Shown one piece after another: positions 43,101 through 56,000 of a stretch of 64,000 bases of DNA. The DNA lies in the NCBI GenBank assembly GCA_030142905.1, contig JASJOG010000085.1:1054001-1118000 (forward strand). The letters run 5' to 3'. Below the pieces are notes generated by a model. The model was not told the origin of the DNA. It worked only from the letters and a program-made list of their open reading frames with translations, and did not search any database. The DNA is from Heliopora coerulea. Taxonomy: Eukaryota > Cnidaria > Anthozoa > Scleralcyonacea > Helioporidae. Each line of letters opens with the position of its first letter. Position 1 is the first letter of the stretch. A program made the translations under genes and the position numbers.

Positions 43101-43642
43101 TATTAAGAGTATATTAAGCATTGTATCATTACTGGAAGTGTTTATTAAGTAAGGCAACCAAAAATTTTATATGGGCAACTAGATATCTTGACTTACTTTC
43201 TCAGTGGGCAACTTAGCAAAAAAGTTAGTGTGGCACACTGTTAGGTGCAGCAAAATAATAAAAAAACAATGCAGATATTAAGCAAACTGACAAGCTAAAA
43301 AGCAACACCAACAATCTAACTCATGGTCTTTTAATATTGTAACACTTGTTCAAGTAATTAAAAATAACTGCTATTTAATAAACAAAATACAAGAATACAA
43401 GTATTGATACACTATGCATGAACATCATTATAACCTTCTCAAGCCCTAGAACCTACATTTTCCCCATGGTAACCTTATAGCTGGAAGAGCAAAAATTCTT
43501 ATTTCCCAAACTGTGCACCTAAATGTCCAAGGCATGTTGGATGCATTTTGATCTAAATTAAAGCCCAAAATGTAGACATGTAATGGTAATAAAACCTCTA
43601 GACAACCTTTTCTTGTTAATAACATTAGTTTAATCTAGATGC

Positions 43643-43764
43643 GATAACTTTGGGTGAAGCAACTACCTGAAATATATGAAAAGAAACTTTGACAAAGGGC
43701 CTTTGCTCGAAACATCGTAATTTCTTTTCATATATTTCAGGTAGTTGCTTCACCCAAAATTATC
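43643..43764. repeat. Near-perfect palindrome with 44-base arms
   Basis: Arms 43,643-43,686 and 43,721-43,764 match as reverse complements with one mismatch. The 34-base loop contains GACAAAGGGCCTTTG and CGAAACATCG, again ending in the CGAAAC motif shared with other foldbacks in this window. Confidence 0.85.
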
Positions 43765-46700
43765 GGATCTTGTTATCTTCGACTACCCACACTGGCACCC
43801 ATTGCTCAAGGTTTTAGTTTATTCTACTATATATAATTCAGTCACTTTACCTCACAGGCCTTAATATCATTATAAATATGTCCTTATGTGAGAGAAAGCA
43901 TCTACGGGCCATTTTAGCCTTAAAATATCAAAAATCACTGGCTAAACATAGTATTCTGCACTATTTGACCCCTGCTTTGCTTTTGACACTACTAATATTC
44001 TAAAAATTCTGAATAGTCACTCTAAATAAGTTGATTGAATTCTTATTTTAAATTTCAAAATATCCTACATTCACTGAACTCACCAATGTTTTCTGCAGTT
44101 CACACTACTTTTATATGTTTCCAAATTAAATGTCTTGAATCATACCTAAGAACAGACAAATAGGATAAGTATTTTTATATAACTGATAAACTACATGCCA
44201 ATTTACTGTACTAAACAAAAAGTCAGTCTGATAAAAAGATCTGACAGAGAGATAAAAGCAATAAACCTTTAGAAGATCTGGGTAATTCATTACTGCAATA
44301 CACTGCAGACAGTTTAATTCTTATAAATCCAATCCTTATAAATCACATAAGTGCCTTCATAAAGTTCACATTACTATTATACAAAAACACACAGTCAGAA
44401 ATCATAAAGCATAAGGACAACAGGCCACAAGACTCTTTTTGTAATAATTAAGCCAAAATAAGCTTATTAAAGTATTTACGGCAAAGCAAGTCACAGCATG
44501 GCCTCTCCTGCACAACAATGGCAGGAAAATCTGTGAGGTAAAACCCCACAGCAAAACACCTGAAACAGCAATTAGACAAAACATTTGAAAAAGCATCTCT
44601 TCACAACGCCTCGACTGCTGCTGATCAATGTGCCAGTTTCAATTCCGACAAGGTTCCACTCAACAGATTTTCTGTACATGAAAAGTGGCACATCAAAGAC
44701 CTTCCATACATAGCATGCAGTTTAGGCAAAGTGTGCTCAGTATAATATTTCCTTCTGCAACCTCAACCAGAACCCACTTTACTTCTCAACATATGTCTAG
44801 CTAAAGGTGTTTGTTTGTGACTGGTGCAAATTTCTAACCAAAAAGATATCTTCCAAATATTTTTTCTCAGCTGAATACTTTATGAAATGATGATAACTGA
44901 CTAAAGGTATAACTGAAATAGCATTAGATAACCACATTTAACATCTAAATTCTTGAAGATAACTGTTGAATTCCTTTTAAATATATATGTAAACAAGTTT
45001 TTTTAGCCTGGGGAAAATCAACTCGCTCGATTGAACAAAGTCATCAAAAATCGGCTTGATTTAGTTGATTGACCAATTTGCATTAAATCATAATTTGTTA
45101 CTGAAAACTGGTAATTAATGACAAATGGTTTAATATCGTTAAAACTCTTAAACTGATGAAACCTTCCCGAAACGATGTACCTATTTAGAGATCCCGACAA
45201 TAATTTACTGATGATTTTATACAACAAATTTGTAAAGGTATCAAGTTGTTTTTGTTATGCAAATCAAAGAATGGTTTCTATATTAGAATAAATCAGGAAA
45301 AATCCAGGGCCACTTGCGTCCGTTGTTATCCAACGAGAGCCTGATCGGTAGCACGCATATCAAATACTCAATGATTACAAAATTTAATACACTACAGCAG
45401 CATTATTCAGGAATCAAATAGCGTCTCAAGATTAAAGACTAGCCACCAAGTGGTTAACGTAAGCCAAAGAGGATTAAAGCAGCTGTCAAATTTTAGGACG
45501 AGAGTCAAACAACGTAGTACCATTTCCTTTGTTCTTATAAACTAATTCTGTAGATCCTTAAGATTTCAACATAGCACTAGATATCGTAATGTGGACTAAA
45601 AATAGAGTTGTTCTCTGTACAACTTCTACTCCGCATCGAAATAAATAATCTCTGGGTTAATTGATTACGCTACTGCGGATTAAACGGTACAGGGTTCAGC
45701 AAAACATACTCAGAACAAGTTCGAGTATTGAACCAAGCACCCCATGACATGTCGAGCAACCTTCACTGAAAATTTTATTTAAGTTTCCTTTTCTCCTTGA
45801 CAACGCAGAATAACTGACATTGATTTAAGGTCGTCATTGGAGTCACACCAAAACAAGAAATGAGTCGGTCTCAAAATTCCTTTTTTCCTCTGCTGCATTA
45901 AAACATAATTTATAATGAACGTTGCCAGACGCCGCTGTCGTGCTCGCTTGGACATTCGTTCGAAACTAATAATATATCGATAAACAATGACTAACGTGTA
46001 GACTTCTGAGTTTCCAATGTGTGTAGCAAGCACAGCAACCCAAATATGAACCTGAATCTAATGTCGTTATCTTAGTTAAGCTTTTGTGAATGGTTCGATG
46101 CTTCAGACAATGGGTGTTTAACTGTCGTTGATTGTTTTGGAAAATAAGACAAATTGCCAAAACCAAATTGTTAATGTCGTTGCGGTTTTTAATACGAATA
46201 GTTCTGCCAGCAGTAAAAGAAATGCGTTGAAGGGCATAAACAGCAGCAGACTTTTGCTCTCGGTGTATATCAGCAAAGGTCTACGAAGACAAGACAGACA
46301 AGTTAGGCTAAGACATTTGGCGCGGACAAGAACAGAGTTGATATTTATAGAAACAGGAGGTCTATACGACTTGAACACTGAATTAAAAAGGGACAAAGCC
46401 AGTTTTAATATTAAAAAAGTTTCCATTATAGAAAGACGAGCGAAGAAATTTCAAAAGAGACTCACCTTTCCCAAATTCTTCTTGTTTTATACGGTTGACA
46501 GTTCTATTAAAACTCTGATGTAGAAGGTCCGCATTTCTCCTTGTAACTGCAAACGTACTGGACTTGGTGTGGAAATTACAGCTTTATTTCCACACGGTTC
46601 AAATGTCAACGGAGAAATCTATCCCCTCACTACAGACTGGCGTCAATATGTTCACGAATTGTCAGCACCTTCCAGCGCCGATGGAAAGTCGAAAATGGTG

Positions 46701-46937
46701 AAGAGCAAGACTGAAATACACGCGGGGATAATTTTCCACGCGTGGGCGATATTGACGCACAATTCCTTTTCGGGAGTCGGGACGGATGTCACTCTCATAA
46801 GTCGTCTTGCTCTTTCTTCTGACAAACCCATTTCTAAGTGAATTTTGCCATTATTTCAGTGTTGACCCTCATCAAATTGAGAAGAGTGAGGCTATATTCA
46901 CAGTTCACGCAAGCTCGGCAGCTTCTAAGTAGCTCCC

Positions 46938-47110
46938 TAAAATACACAATAACAGTAACTCCGAATAATGATAACATTTTAATTTTGACGTTTCGACAAG
47001 GTTTTAATCATCATCACTAATGATGATGATGACGAAAACCTAGCTGAAAGGTCGAAATTAAGACGTTATCGTTATTCAGAGTTACCGTTGTTGTGTATTT
47101 TATAAAAAAT
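46938..47110. repeat. Palindrome with about 75-90 base arms and an ATC/GAT core
   Basis: The left (46,938-47,016) and right (47,020-47,110) arms are diverged reverse complements meeting at an ATCATCATCACTAATGATGATGATG core. The left arm contains GACGTTTCGACAAGG. It looks older than the other foldbacks because mismatches are frequent. Confidence 0.7.
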
Positions 47111-50100
47111 AATCAGTGGTTCCCGCAATTTCTAGCTCTAAGTTGTGCCATCAGTTGCGATTTTGATTTATCACTTTAAACTGAATAAAATATCGTTTAT
47201 TTCAAATTGGCTGAAGCTAAAAGATAAACCCCAATGGCAGCGATTTTGTGTAAACTGATAAGACTGGATTTAATCCTGACAAAATTACAGGGAAAATCCC
47301 GCACATCCTGGGGGTAAAATTCAACAGAAGCTGCTCTTCATTTCCGGTGAAAGTAAGCATAGCTATGGTGACAGTGACAGGAAGGATAAGTTATCTTTCT
47401 TCGATAAATTCGTCTCTAACCCACACAGACAGATCAATTTACGTGCTCGCTGATCCAAAATGATCAAGCATTCGTTCTGTGGAAATTTTGCATCGGTCAG
47501 ACAAAAATACTGCGTACAAACAGTTCAGTTCTCCAGACGTGACTGAGTGGATTTCAACACATTTGTGACGACGCCAGAACGAACTCAAAAAACGTTCGTT
47601 AGTTTATCACTGATTATGTTAATTTACTGACTACAATTGCTTAACAGCGTTTATGAGATGTAAAAAGTACATGGCCCATTACAACGTCAATGACGCGGCG
47701 TTTCCTTCATGTGTTACAGGTATCGTAGTCGCAGCTTGCCCAAACTGCCTTGAAGTTTGACTTGACTTCAGCAGAGAACATGGTTGGGTAGCTGGGATCC
47801 ACTGCTACCCAGTAAATGTAAATGAAATTCTTTCCTCGGAAAAAAGTTCTTTTCTTTCCTTGCAACCGAAACAGGCGAAGACCATCTTCAGAAAGTTGAA
47901 GCGAAAATTATACAACCGAGAATGTATTGAAGACATGCAATCAGTGGCCGAAGACAAATAGGACTTGAGAGAAGTCGAACATTTAGTTTTTTTCAGAGTT
48001 TTAGGTCTAAATATAGCCTTTCTCTCATTCTACCGCGCTGCTCGATGTGGAATAACAATCAAGACGGACGAGAGGATCTGAAGAAATAAAATTTTATGCT
48101 ATGACTGGAATTGTTCCAAGAATTTTTTTGGCTGATTGTAGCCAATTACTTAAGTCAGCTAACGAACAATTAATTCTGTCGTAAATTGATATCTCACATT
48201 CCGTTTCGGAAACCAACAGCTGGCATGTTTCAGTCAACGCCAAGGCGTTATCTTATCACAGCTGTCTTTTTTCAGTTTATTTAAATTCGTTCAGTGACCC
48301 AATCGCTACAATAAACCAGGCTGCAATAAACACGCTTCTCAAAGAAGTATATGGATATAAAAACGCATTAAACGAACTATAAGGTATTTCTTAGACAAGC
48401 TACAGTTTTTGGTTTTGGAGTAAACTTCAAGAACCATGCAAGAACCATGTTGTATTATTCGTCATCCATCTAGCGATTTTAAGTTATGAAGCTATCAGTT
48501 TACTTGTCTGATCCGCGTCCGTGGTTCAGCAGCATTTTCTGAGAATTTGAACGTTCGCGCATTTTTTCATGATTTAATGCAAACGTGAAGCCTCCCGACA
48601 AATGTGGATATTCCACTGGCTCGGGGTAACGGGGCAAACAGCCAAAGCTTGGAATGAACGGTATAGTACGTTTGGTTTTGCTCTTTGGTTTCCATCGTCG
48701 AATCTGCGCTATGTCAGTGACATAGAAATTTCACTAATTTTAATGTGCTCTACTTTTACAGGAGGAAAGTGCTTGAACGTGGGAGCGAAACCACGTCTAG
48801 TTTGGGTATCGGAAATTACAGGGGGCGGGGATAAAAGTAGAATGAACCACCATTAAGGTGCGGAGATCTTTTTGGACAGAAGTTTGATCACGAGTCTCAT
48901 AGCCTGGGTAGTGAACCTAAGCATTCCGGATGAGCACAGACTAACAATCTCAAGATGTCACGATTTCAGGAGTGTAGGAAGCGTGGGAGAAGTCTATAGG
49001 GGCTAAAGGATTTTCTAATATTTCGTCTAATTAATATCAGGCTCTCTGATATTTGCTTCACGATTAAAGATATACAATTATTTAAAGTAAAATTTGAGCT
49101 ATTAACCTATTTTATGAAAGAAAGATTATATTTCAACTAAAATGCCTATCACCATCATCAGGATAACCAATATCGGAAACATTTTTTAACGAGTGCTCTG
49201 CCAAAAAAATGAGTAAACAAGGTAGTGACATTTTGAGCGAACATCCTTGACTATAGTGAAGGGCTTTCGTCAGTACCTTGTTTTCTCGTTTTTTTGGCAG
49301 AACGCTACCTTTGAATTTTTTCTTTGTTGATCCAGAACTGCCTGCGCAGCACTTCATTTTTGATATTACTCATATCGGAAAAGCCTGTCTGAAACATATC
49401 ATTTCAGTCATAGTTACATTCTACAAGCTTTTTCAATTAAAGTTATTTCCTAATTTCTCCACTTCGTCAGCGCATTCGTGCTACTTTTAGATTCTCTAAA
49501 TCTCAAACGTTTCAGAGAGGTCATTCTAATTGGAAGCGAGAACTCGCGTCTCCTTCAGTAGGTTCTTCAATCTCACAACTTGAAAACGTATGAGAACACC
49601 AACGTTAAGTTTACAAATTTACGACTGCGTAACTTGCTGAAATAGTATCTTCTATGTTTTTCAGTGAGACTCAAATCTTTAGTGAGGATAATCTAAGCCG
49701 CGTAGTCGGCTCTCAACATGCATTTTTCACTTTGAAGAAATTTCGATCACCTCTAACACATTCATTACTAGCTGCTCTAAAATCAAGATATCGAATCTTG
49801 CACCTATCTTTGGTGTACGACAGTACGACGTTTGATCGCATGTGGGATAAATTAGTCAACTTCCTTCCTAAATTCGGCGACTGGGGCGCAATTGCCCCAC
49901 CCCACTAAACGGTTAAATTCTTTTTCCCAACAAAACATTTCAAATCTCTTTAATCAAATCGTCTTTTTTTTTTCCCTTTTTTTTTCAAAATGTTGTCGAG
50001 GGAATGCGTTTTTGGAGACTTTCAAACCGGAAAAGTTTCTCACGAGCTGTGTCTCTGCGACCTCATATTCAGGGGAGCATCATTATTCAAGATGTTTTGA

Positions 50101-51189
50101 CTTCGCTCCGCTTTCAAAAAAATCCTGGTTGTGCCACCTGGTCGTGGGTTGTCCCCGCGTTCTTCGGTTTCCTCCCAAATGAGAAGTTGACATGGAAGGT
50201 CAAAATAAAAAGTTTGGGAAACTATAATGCTCAAAATCGGTAAAAATGAATAGTTCATTTTAGTATTTAGAATAATCATGAAAAACTGATGTTAATGGGT
50301 CTCTGGATGACGAGCGAGCTGATAAAGATTACACTTGGATTTTCACAGCTCTAATATTTCAGAAACGCCCACACCCTTGATTGGCATCGAAAGATTTAGC
50401 CATCTTACTGAAGCTGATCATTCTGCATTTAGATCCAAACCTCGAATGTTTAGATTTTTAACAATCGATAAGAATTTTAAATCCTCTGAAATATTCGCAG
50501 CAGTTCAACGGAATTTTATGCTACGTAGAACTCTATAAACTTAACTGGGAGGTCAGAGTAAAGAGACTACTACTATATCTCCCGACAGTTAACCAAGTAA
50601 ATCAACGTCATGAAGGAAAGTTTGAAATCGGGAAATGATGTGAAATACGTTTGGCCCATTTTTGTCAAAATCATCCCTATAAACTCTGGTTCGTTTGAGA
50701 AATTTCTCCAAACTCTCGTGAAGTGTTCAACCTCCAATTGTAAGACATCGCGAATTTCTTTAGGGAAATTCACTTTCAACTCGTTTTTTCAACTGCTTCG
50801 TCGTGCTTTGGAATCGCAGTAAGGATATTTACTCGTGTTTGAACGATTACGTAATTTAACTACAAATGCAAATTTCAATTCTAGATAGGGAATTTAAAAA
50901 TTAACTCCTTTAGCTAGGAGGTTTTTCTCTTCGAGCGAGAGAACGAGGCTTGAGAAATTAAATATGATATCATCCGGATAAATAGAAAGCGTGGTGGAAG
51001 ACGTAGAACATAGGAGAATTAACTTTTTTCTTGGATCTTCTGGTGTTTTTCAATTGTACTGGCATTTTCTTTGTCGGAGACAGATTTTAGGTGGATTAGG
51101 TCTATCATTCGGAGATTTAGATAGGGAGTTTACCTTAGGTAAAAAATGAAAAACTAGCGGCAGTCAGAGCAAGAAGTCGGTTGCCCTTC

Positions 51190-51550
51190 AGTAATTTTGT
51201 TGTGGTAACTGAGGGGTTCGAATAAACTGGACGAGTAACCGGACACTGTAACCATATGACGTAATCATGCGCGATAAGCGTGCGCAGTGATAGTACACCG
51301 TAACCATATGACATAACCATGCGCGATAAGCATGCGCAGTGACAGTACACCGTAACCATAAGTCGTAACGATGCGCCGTAACCGAGTGCAATGACCGTAA
51401 GCCGTAACCAGGGACAGTAACAATTCGCCGTAACCTTACATCGTAACCGCGTGCCGTACTCGTTCACAATAACCGCGCGCAGAAAACTATACATCGTAAC
51501 TAAGGCCTTGTGACCGTGCACCGAAACCAGACGCCATAACCGTGCGCCAA
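51190..51550. repeat. GC-richer minisatellite of CCGTAACC-type units
   Basis: Units resembling CCGTAACCATGCGC repeat imperfectly for about 350 bases. A pair of roughly 50-base direct repeats (51,256-51,306 and 51,307-51,357) shows a recent duplication. The minus-strand open frames here are by-products. Confidence 0.75.
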
Positions 51551-52329
51551 AACGCCAAAAACACAGCTCCTATTACAGATTAGGCTGTAAGTCAAAGTAC
51601 CATAAGCAATGATTAAAATCCGAGTAAGAGATTTCCAGAATTTGTCTTTTCAAAGATGATTGCATTTAGCATTTTCAGGACAGCTCAAGAGGGGGAAAAA
51701 TCATGACGATACGAATGTGGTTACCTTGGCCAGACAGAGACATATTCTAGACCTCTTTAAGCAGCTGCGTGATTTTAAGACGATTTTTGGAAATTAGTAT
51801 GAATTTCCTCCACTGGTATATGTTTCTCGGTTTATTGCTCGAAAAGTTACAGATACGGTCATGATAAATGCTAAAAGCAACGGAGCTAACTGGTTGTAAG
51901 GAAACTAACTTCGTTGTCCATGACTTTCCGAATGAGAACAGGTAGCAATTATTTATTCCAGAGTATTTGAAGTAATTTGTTAATGTGTAAAAAATTCTAG
52001 TCTGAAGACTTCGAGTCTAAATTTTGACTTTCGCGGTTTAAATAGAAATTTTTCTTTACTTAACTTCCTACATTTGGTATTCACCAATTCTTGCAGCCTT
52101 CAATCTAAAAATTTCAAAAAAACGAAGCTAGTCTTTAAATGGTTTAAGGGAATTCACAAAGTTGAAACGAAAACAAAACGTATATTCACGGAAGAGTTAC
52201 ACGAATATCCCATTGTTCCCGAATTATGTAGTCCCTGATCCCTCCACACCACTGTGCAAAGTCAGACCTGGTTACACGTTGCTGTGCAAATTGTGCACTT
52301 GCCTAATATGAGTTTTAAGCTTTTGTTCA

Positions 52330-52405
52330 TCCTCTTTACCGGAGGGGTAAGACTTCAATTATTTTACTTTGGCTAACGCCAGATTATTTCACTCTAGCTA
52401 ACGTT
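52330..52405 (-). repeat. Second copy of the GTAAAAT/TTAGCCA interspersed repeat
   Basis: On the minus strand it reads TCTGGCGTTAGCCAAAGTAAAATAAT, matching the repeat at 7003-7090. It is followed (52,420-52,500) by two copies of a CACGGGGGGCAGCACAAC-like unit. Confidence 0.5.
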
Positions 52406-52777
52406 GCTGACAACATTGCCCACAGGGGGGCAGCACAACTCTGACTCACGGGGCGCATGCAGTGCATCATCATTCACGGGGGGGCAGCACAACACTGTTC
52501 ACAGAATCCAGCGCAGCGGTGTTTACGCCAGTCAACAACTGTGCAAAACATGTGCGTTTTTATGCATGTTGTTAGCACAAAATAAGTATTGGAGATATAT
52601 TTCAGGGAACTTGTTTTCGGCTCTTGACTGAGGTACAAAACTATGGGGTGATTGAGATCCTAAATCATCGTTCAGAACAAGATTTTCTCTCTCAGGTTCC
52701 ATTAAAATTGTAAACGAATTCTTTGCCTAAACGTTACAACATAGCTGAAAATTATCGCTGAACTCATTTCAACTTAC

Positions 52778-53061
52778 CATTCACCAGAAGTTCGCAATCA
52801 CAGGAAGCTTCTCCGGCCGAATTGATTGCTACACATTCGTAAATTCCTTCGTCTTCTACGCGAACATCTGTAATCGTTAAGCTGTGCACAGCTCCCTGAC
52901 TCACCACTTTATGACGTTTATCGCTCTTAACTAAGCGGTCGTCAAGGTACCATCCAACCGCAGGTTGAGGCTCACCGCTCACGACAGTTTCAAAGCTTAT
53001 ATCGTTACCCTTTAACACCTCACAGTCTTTTAGCTTTACCAGAAACTCTGGAGATGTAAGC
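52778..53061 (-). CDS. Ig I-set domain exon
   Basis: This exon holds one complete I-set domain of about 92 residues between a phase-2 acceptor and a phase-1 donor. The conserved Trp (GWYLDD) and the D-x-G-x-Y-x-C signature (DEGIYEC) are present, but the canonical first Cys position is Thr or Val. It is most likely intracellular and protein-binding. Confidence 0.88.
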
Positions 53062-56000
53062 CTGCCCAAAAAACAAGAACCTCGAAATAGAAGTGATACT
53101 GCAGTAACGTAAAGACCGTAGCAAGACTTTAGAAGTAAAGGAGACCAAACTGGAGCTGGTTGACAATACTTATGAAACCTCAGGATCTGATTTAGGATCG
53201 ACCTAATTTTGTTTTTTTTTTTAAACTCCAATACAAACGTTTCACGAATCTTTAATCAGTAGGGGTCGATTTAGGGGGCTGAGGGATGCACGCCCACTTT
53301 TGCCGAACTTGACGGAATTTGGAATACTAAGCAATATAACAGTCTTTTTTTAGCATGAAATTAAAAAAGCAACTTTCAAGTCCAGTTTCTGCTATTTAAT
53401 AGCAGGTTTCCAGACTAGCAATAGCGAATTGATAAGTGGAGATCTTTTATTTTTTTGGAAAATGTGAGCAAAAAGTAAACTTGCTTGTTAAATTTTGCCC
53501 TCTACTTCCGGGCATGCCGTTCTCGGAGCGAAAATAAGCAGTACGTCCTAAGACATTCCTTTATAGCAGGTCATTCCAAGTCCCTCTCTTGCTCAAACCT
53601 GGACCTGCCCCTGATCAATGAATATTTTTATCATTCAGATTCTTGACGACTCATTATTAAAAGGGAAGTAAAATAACTCACTTGCTTTCCTCCCCAGTGG
53701 CATGTTGCTTCGGTTGCTGCTGCGTTTGTGGCTCTTCCTTTCCTTGTTGTTTTTCTTGTTGTTGCTGTTCTTCGTCGTCCGACTTTCCAAACGCCTTTGA
53801 AATATCGGATACCACACTCGAAATCTCCTCGGCCATCTCAGTTGCACTTGCGTCCGCTTCCTCCTTCCTGGACGCAAGCAAATCCAAGAATTCAGCGTCA
53901 CTTCTTCGACGTGTGAACCTTGGTTGTTGGAGTGGCTTCGGTTCTTCAATCTTTTCCTGAAAAGTTTCCTCTGAAATATTTTTTTTAATGTTTCCCATTG
54001 ATGCAAGTTCTTCCGGCGATATATAGTCTGGTTTTGGAGCTTTTACTTCAAAATTCTCGGCTTCCTCAGCGAGTCTTTGCTGGAGATCGCGCAACCGTGG
54101 TATATATCCCTCTTGAAGTTCAACAGGCTTCTGTGGCAGAGGGGTGGAGGTCTGAAAATCACCAGTGGCAAGCCTTTGCCTCATATCTTTCACAGTAGAC
54201 CGTGATGCTGTCGGTATCATCTCCTCAGAGTTTAATGTTTCGGAGCTGCTGGCATAGGTGGGACGCCTTCCAAAATCTGCTTCACTGGCGGAGTGGGAAC
54301 GAGACTGGGCTCCAGAAGAGGAACGAGAGCGGGGCTTTGGGAGAACTGGCGGTGGGTTGAATTGACCGGTTTGGAACTTCTTCTTCGAAGCCCAGAATTT
54401 GGCTTCCAGATTTCCGTCCATGTCGTTTATGGCCTCGATTTCTGTAGGTCTTGGGAGCTGAGTCCACAATGGTTCCTCTAGCGGGTCAATAGAAAAACGC
54501 CATTTCATGGTCGACTGCCGGGACCTTTCCATGGCCAGGTTTTTGTGGACTTCCTTGGTCGGGCCCTTTATCGGTGGTCTAGACAGATTCAAGATCCCCT
54601 TCTCTGCGGCAAGCTCGCGGTTGCGTGGATCTTGGTCGAATAAGGAATCGCTGTATTCTGATTCGCTGATAGAGCGTTCGGAAGACCGTCGGCTTTCAGA
54701 AGATATTCGGGAACGAGAAGGTGAAGGTAGACTTGACTCATAGACATCATCTGACTGAATTCGCCTGCGCTGCTGCAGTAGATACAACGACAACTCGTCG
54801 TCCATGTCTGGCCCAGTGATACCAGTTGGCTCTCCACGGGGGTTGAACTTTAGACCTTTCTTGGAAGTGTCCAGTCTTCGTTCGAATTGAATCCGTTCTC
54901 TCTCTGACTGAGGAAAACGAGCTTTCACGGTTGACCTCCAACGCCTTTTCCTGACGAGATCAAGCCACTCCGGTTCCTTTAGCACAGGTTCCTCTGGTAG
55001 CTCAGGTCTTTCCCGAATCCACGAATCAGACTTCTTCAGCTTACTTTTCGGTTTGTTCACACCGCGGGCTTTAGATGGCTTTGACGCTGATTTCCACTCA
55101 TCGCTTATCCTTCTACTACGGTTGCCACTTTCAGCACTCTCCGAACCACCATCAGTTTCACTTAGGTCTTCTGGTTCTCTCTCTGTCGTACGCTGTGGGG
55201 ACAGCTTTGACCACTCGTCTTCTGGTTGGATTTCGTCGCTTGGAGGACCGTCTGGGACTTCACCTCGAGGTGACTGCACTTCTGGTTCGAATTCTGCATC
55301 TTCATCACTGTCGTACCGTTTAGCGCTCATGGCTGTGTTTGTGTACTGTTCTCTTTTCTTCTCTAATCCTGACTTCTGTCCCTCGGCAGCGATGGCATTG
55401 CTATAAGACTTGTATCCGTTTTTTCCACGACGGTAACCTTTGTCAATCTCTGAGGAGGTTGGTCTAAGAAGTAATTGAGGAGATCTATGAGCAATGTTTT
55501 TGAGCCTTTTGATGTGGGGAGAGTACAAACCTTTTTCTTGCAAACACGCTACAAATATCTAAGCGAAGGTATTCGTGAAGCTATTACTGAAGGTATTAGT
55601 GAAGCTATTAGTCAAGGTAGATGAACGTTCGTCAAGCTCTATCCTCAGAAAAACGATTTCTGAGCCCCAAACGGGGATCGAACCCGCAACCTTCTGATGA
55701 CCGGTGAAACGCTCTGACCATTGAACTACCAAGACTCAGATGGTGAGACTCGTTTTCTGAGGATAGAGCTTGACGAACCCTCATCTATCGTTTAAGATAT
55801 CTCTAAGCTCCCGCATTTCAAAAATATATATCTCGTTATAACATTATTAACATTTACTGGCTTCCGCTCAGGTCGCACATATGTCGAACCAGCACCTTAG
55901 CTTACCATCTGAGTCTTGGTAGCTTAATGGTTAGAGCGTCTCGCTGGTCATCAGAAGGTTGTGGGTTTCGGTTCCCCGTCTTGGGCTCAGAAATCGTTTT

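Larger units (their letters stand above)
39666..52777. other. 13.1-kb non-coding stretch (probable giant intron)
   Basis: No exon of any recognisable family was found on either strand. It contains several foldbacks (40,043-40,111; 43,643-43,764; 46,938-47,110), a minisatellite (51,190-51,550) and AT-rich single-copy-looking sequence. If the Ig exon splices to the long supervillin exon this is one intron. Otherwise it contains the supervillin promoter. Confidence 0.55.

Noticed and set aside
45779..46523. Overlapping hydrophobic minus-strand and basic plus-strand frames, considered as a GPCR fragment
   Set aside because: No recognisable transmembrane signature, no splice pattern and multiple frame breaks.
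48602..50822. Plus-strand frames of 60-96 codons, considered as exons of an unknown gene
   Set aside because: No domain, no consistent acceptor/donor phases and no codon pattern distinct from the surrounding AT-rich DNA.
51135..51521. 128-codon minus-strand frame
   Set aside because: It lies entirely within the CCGTAACC minisatellite.
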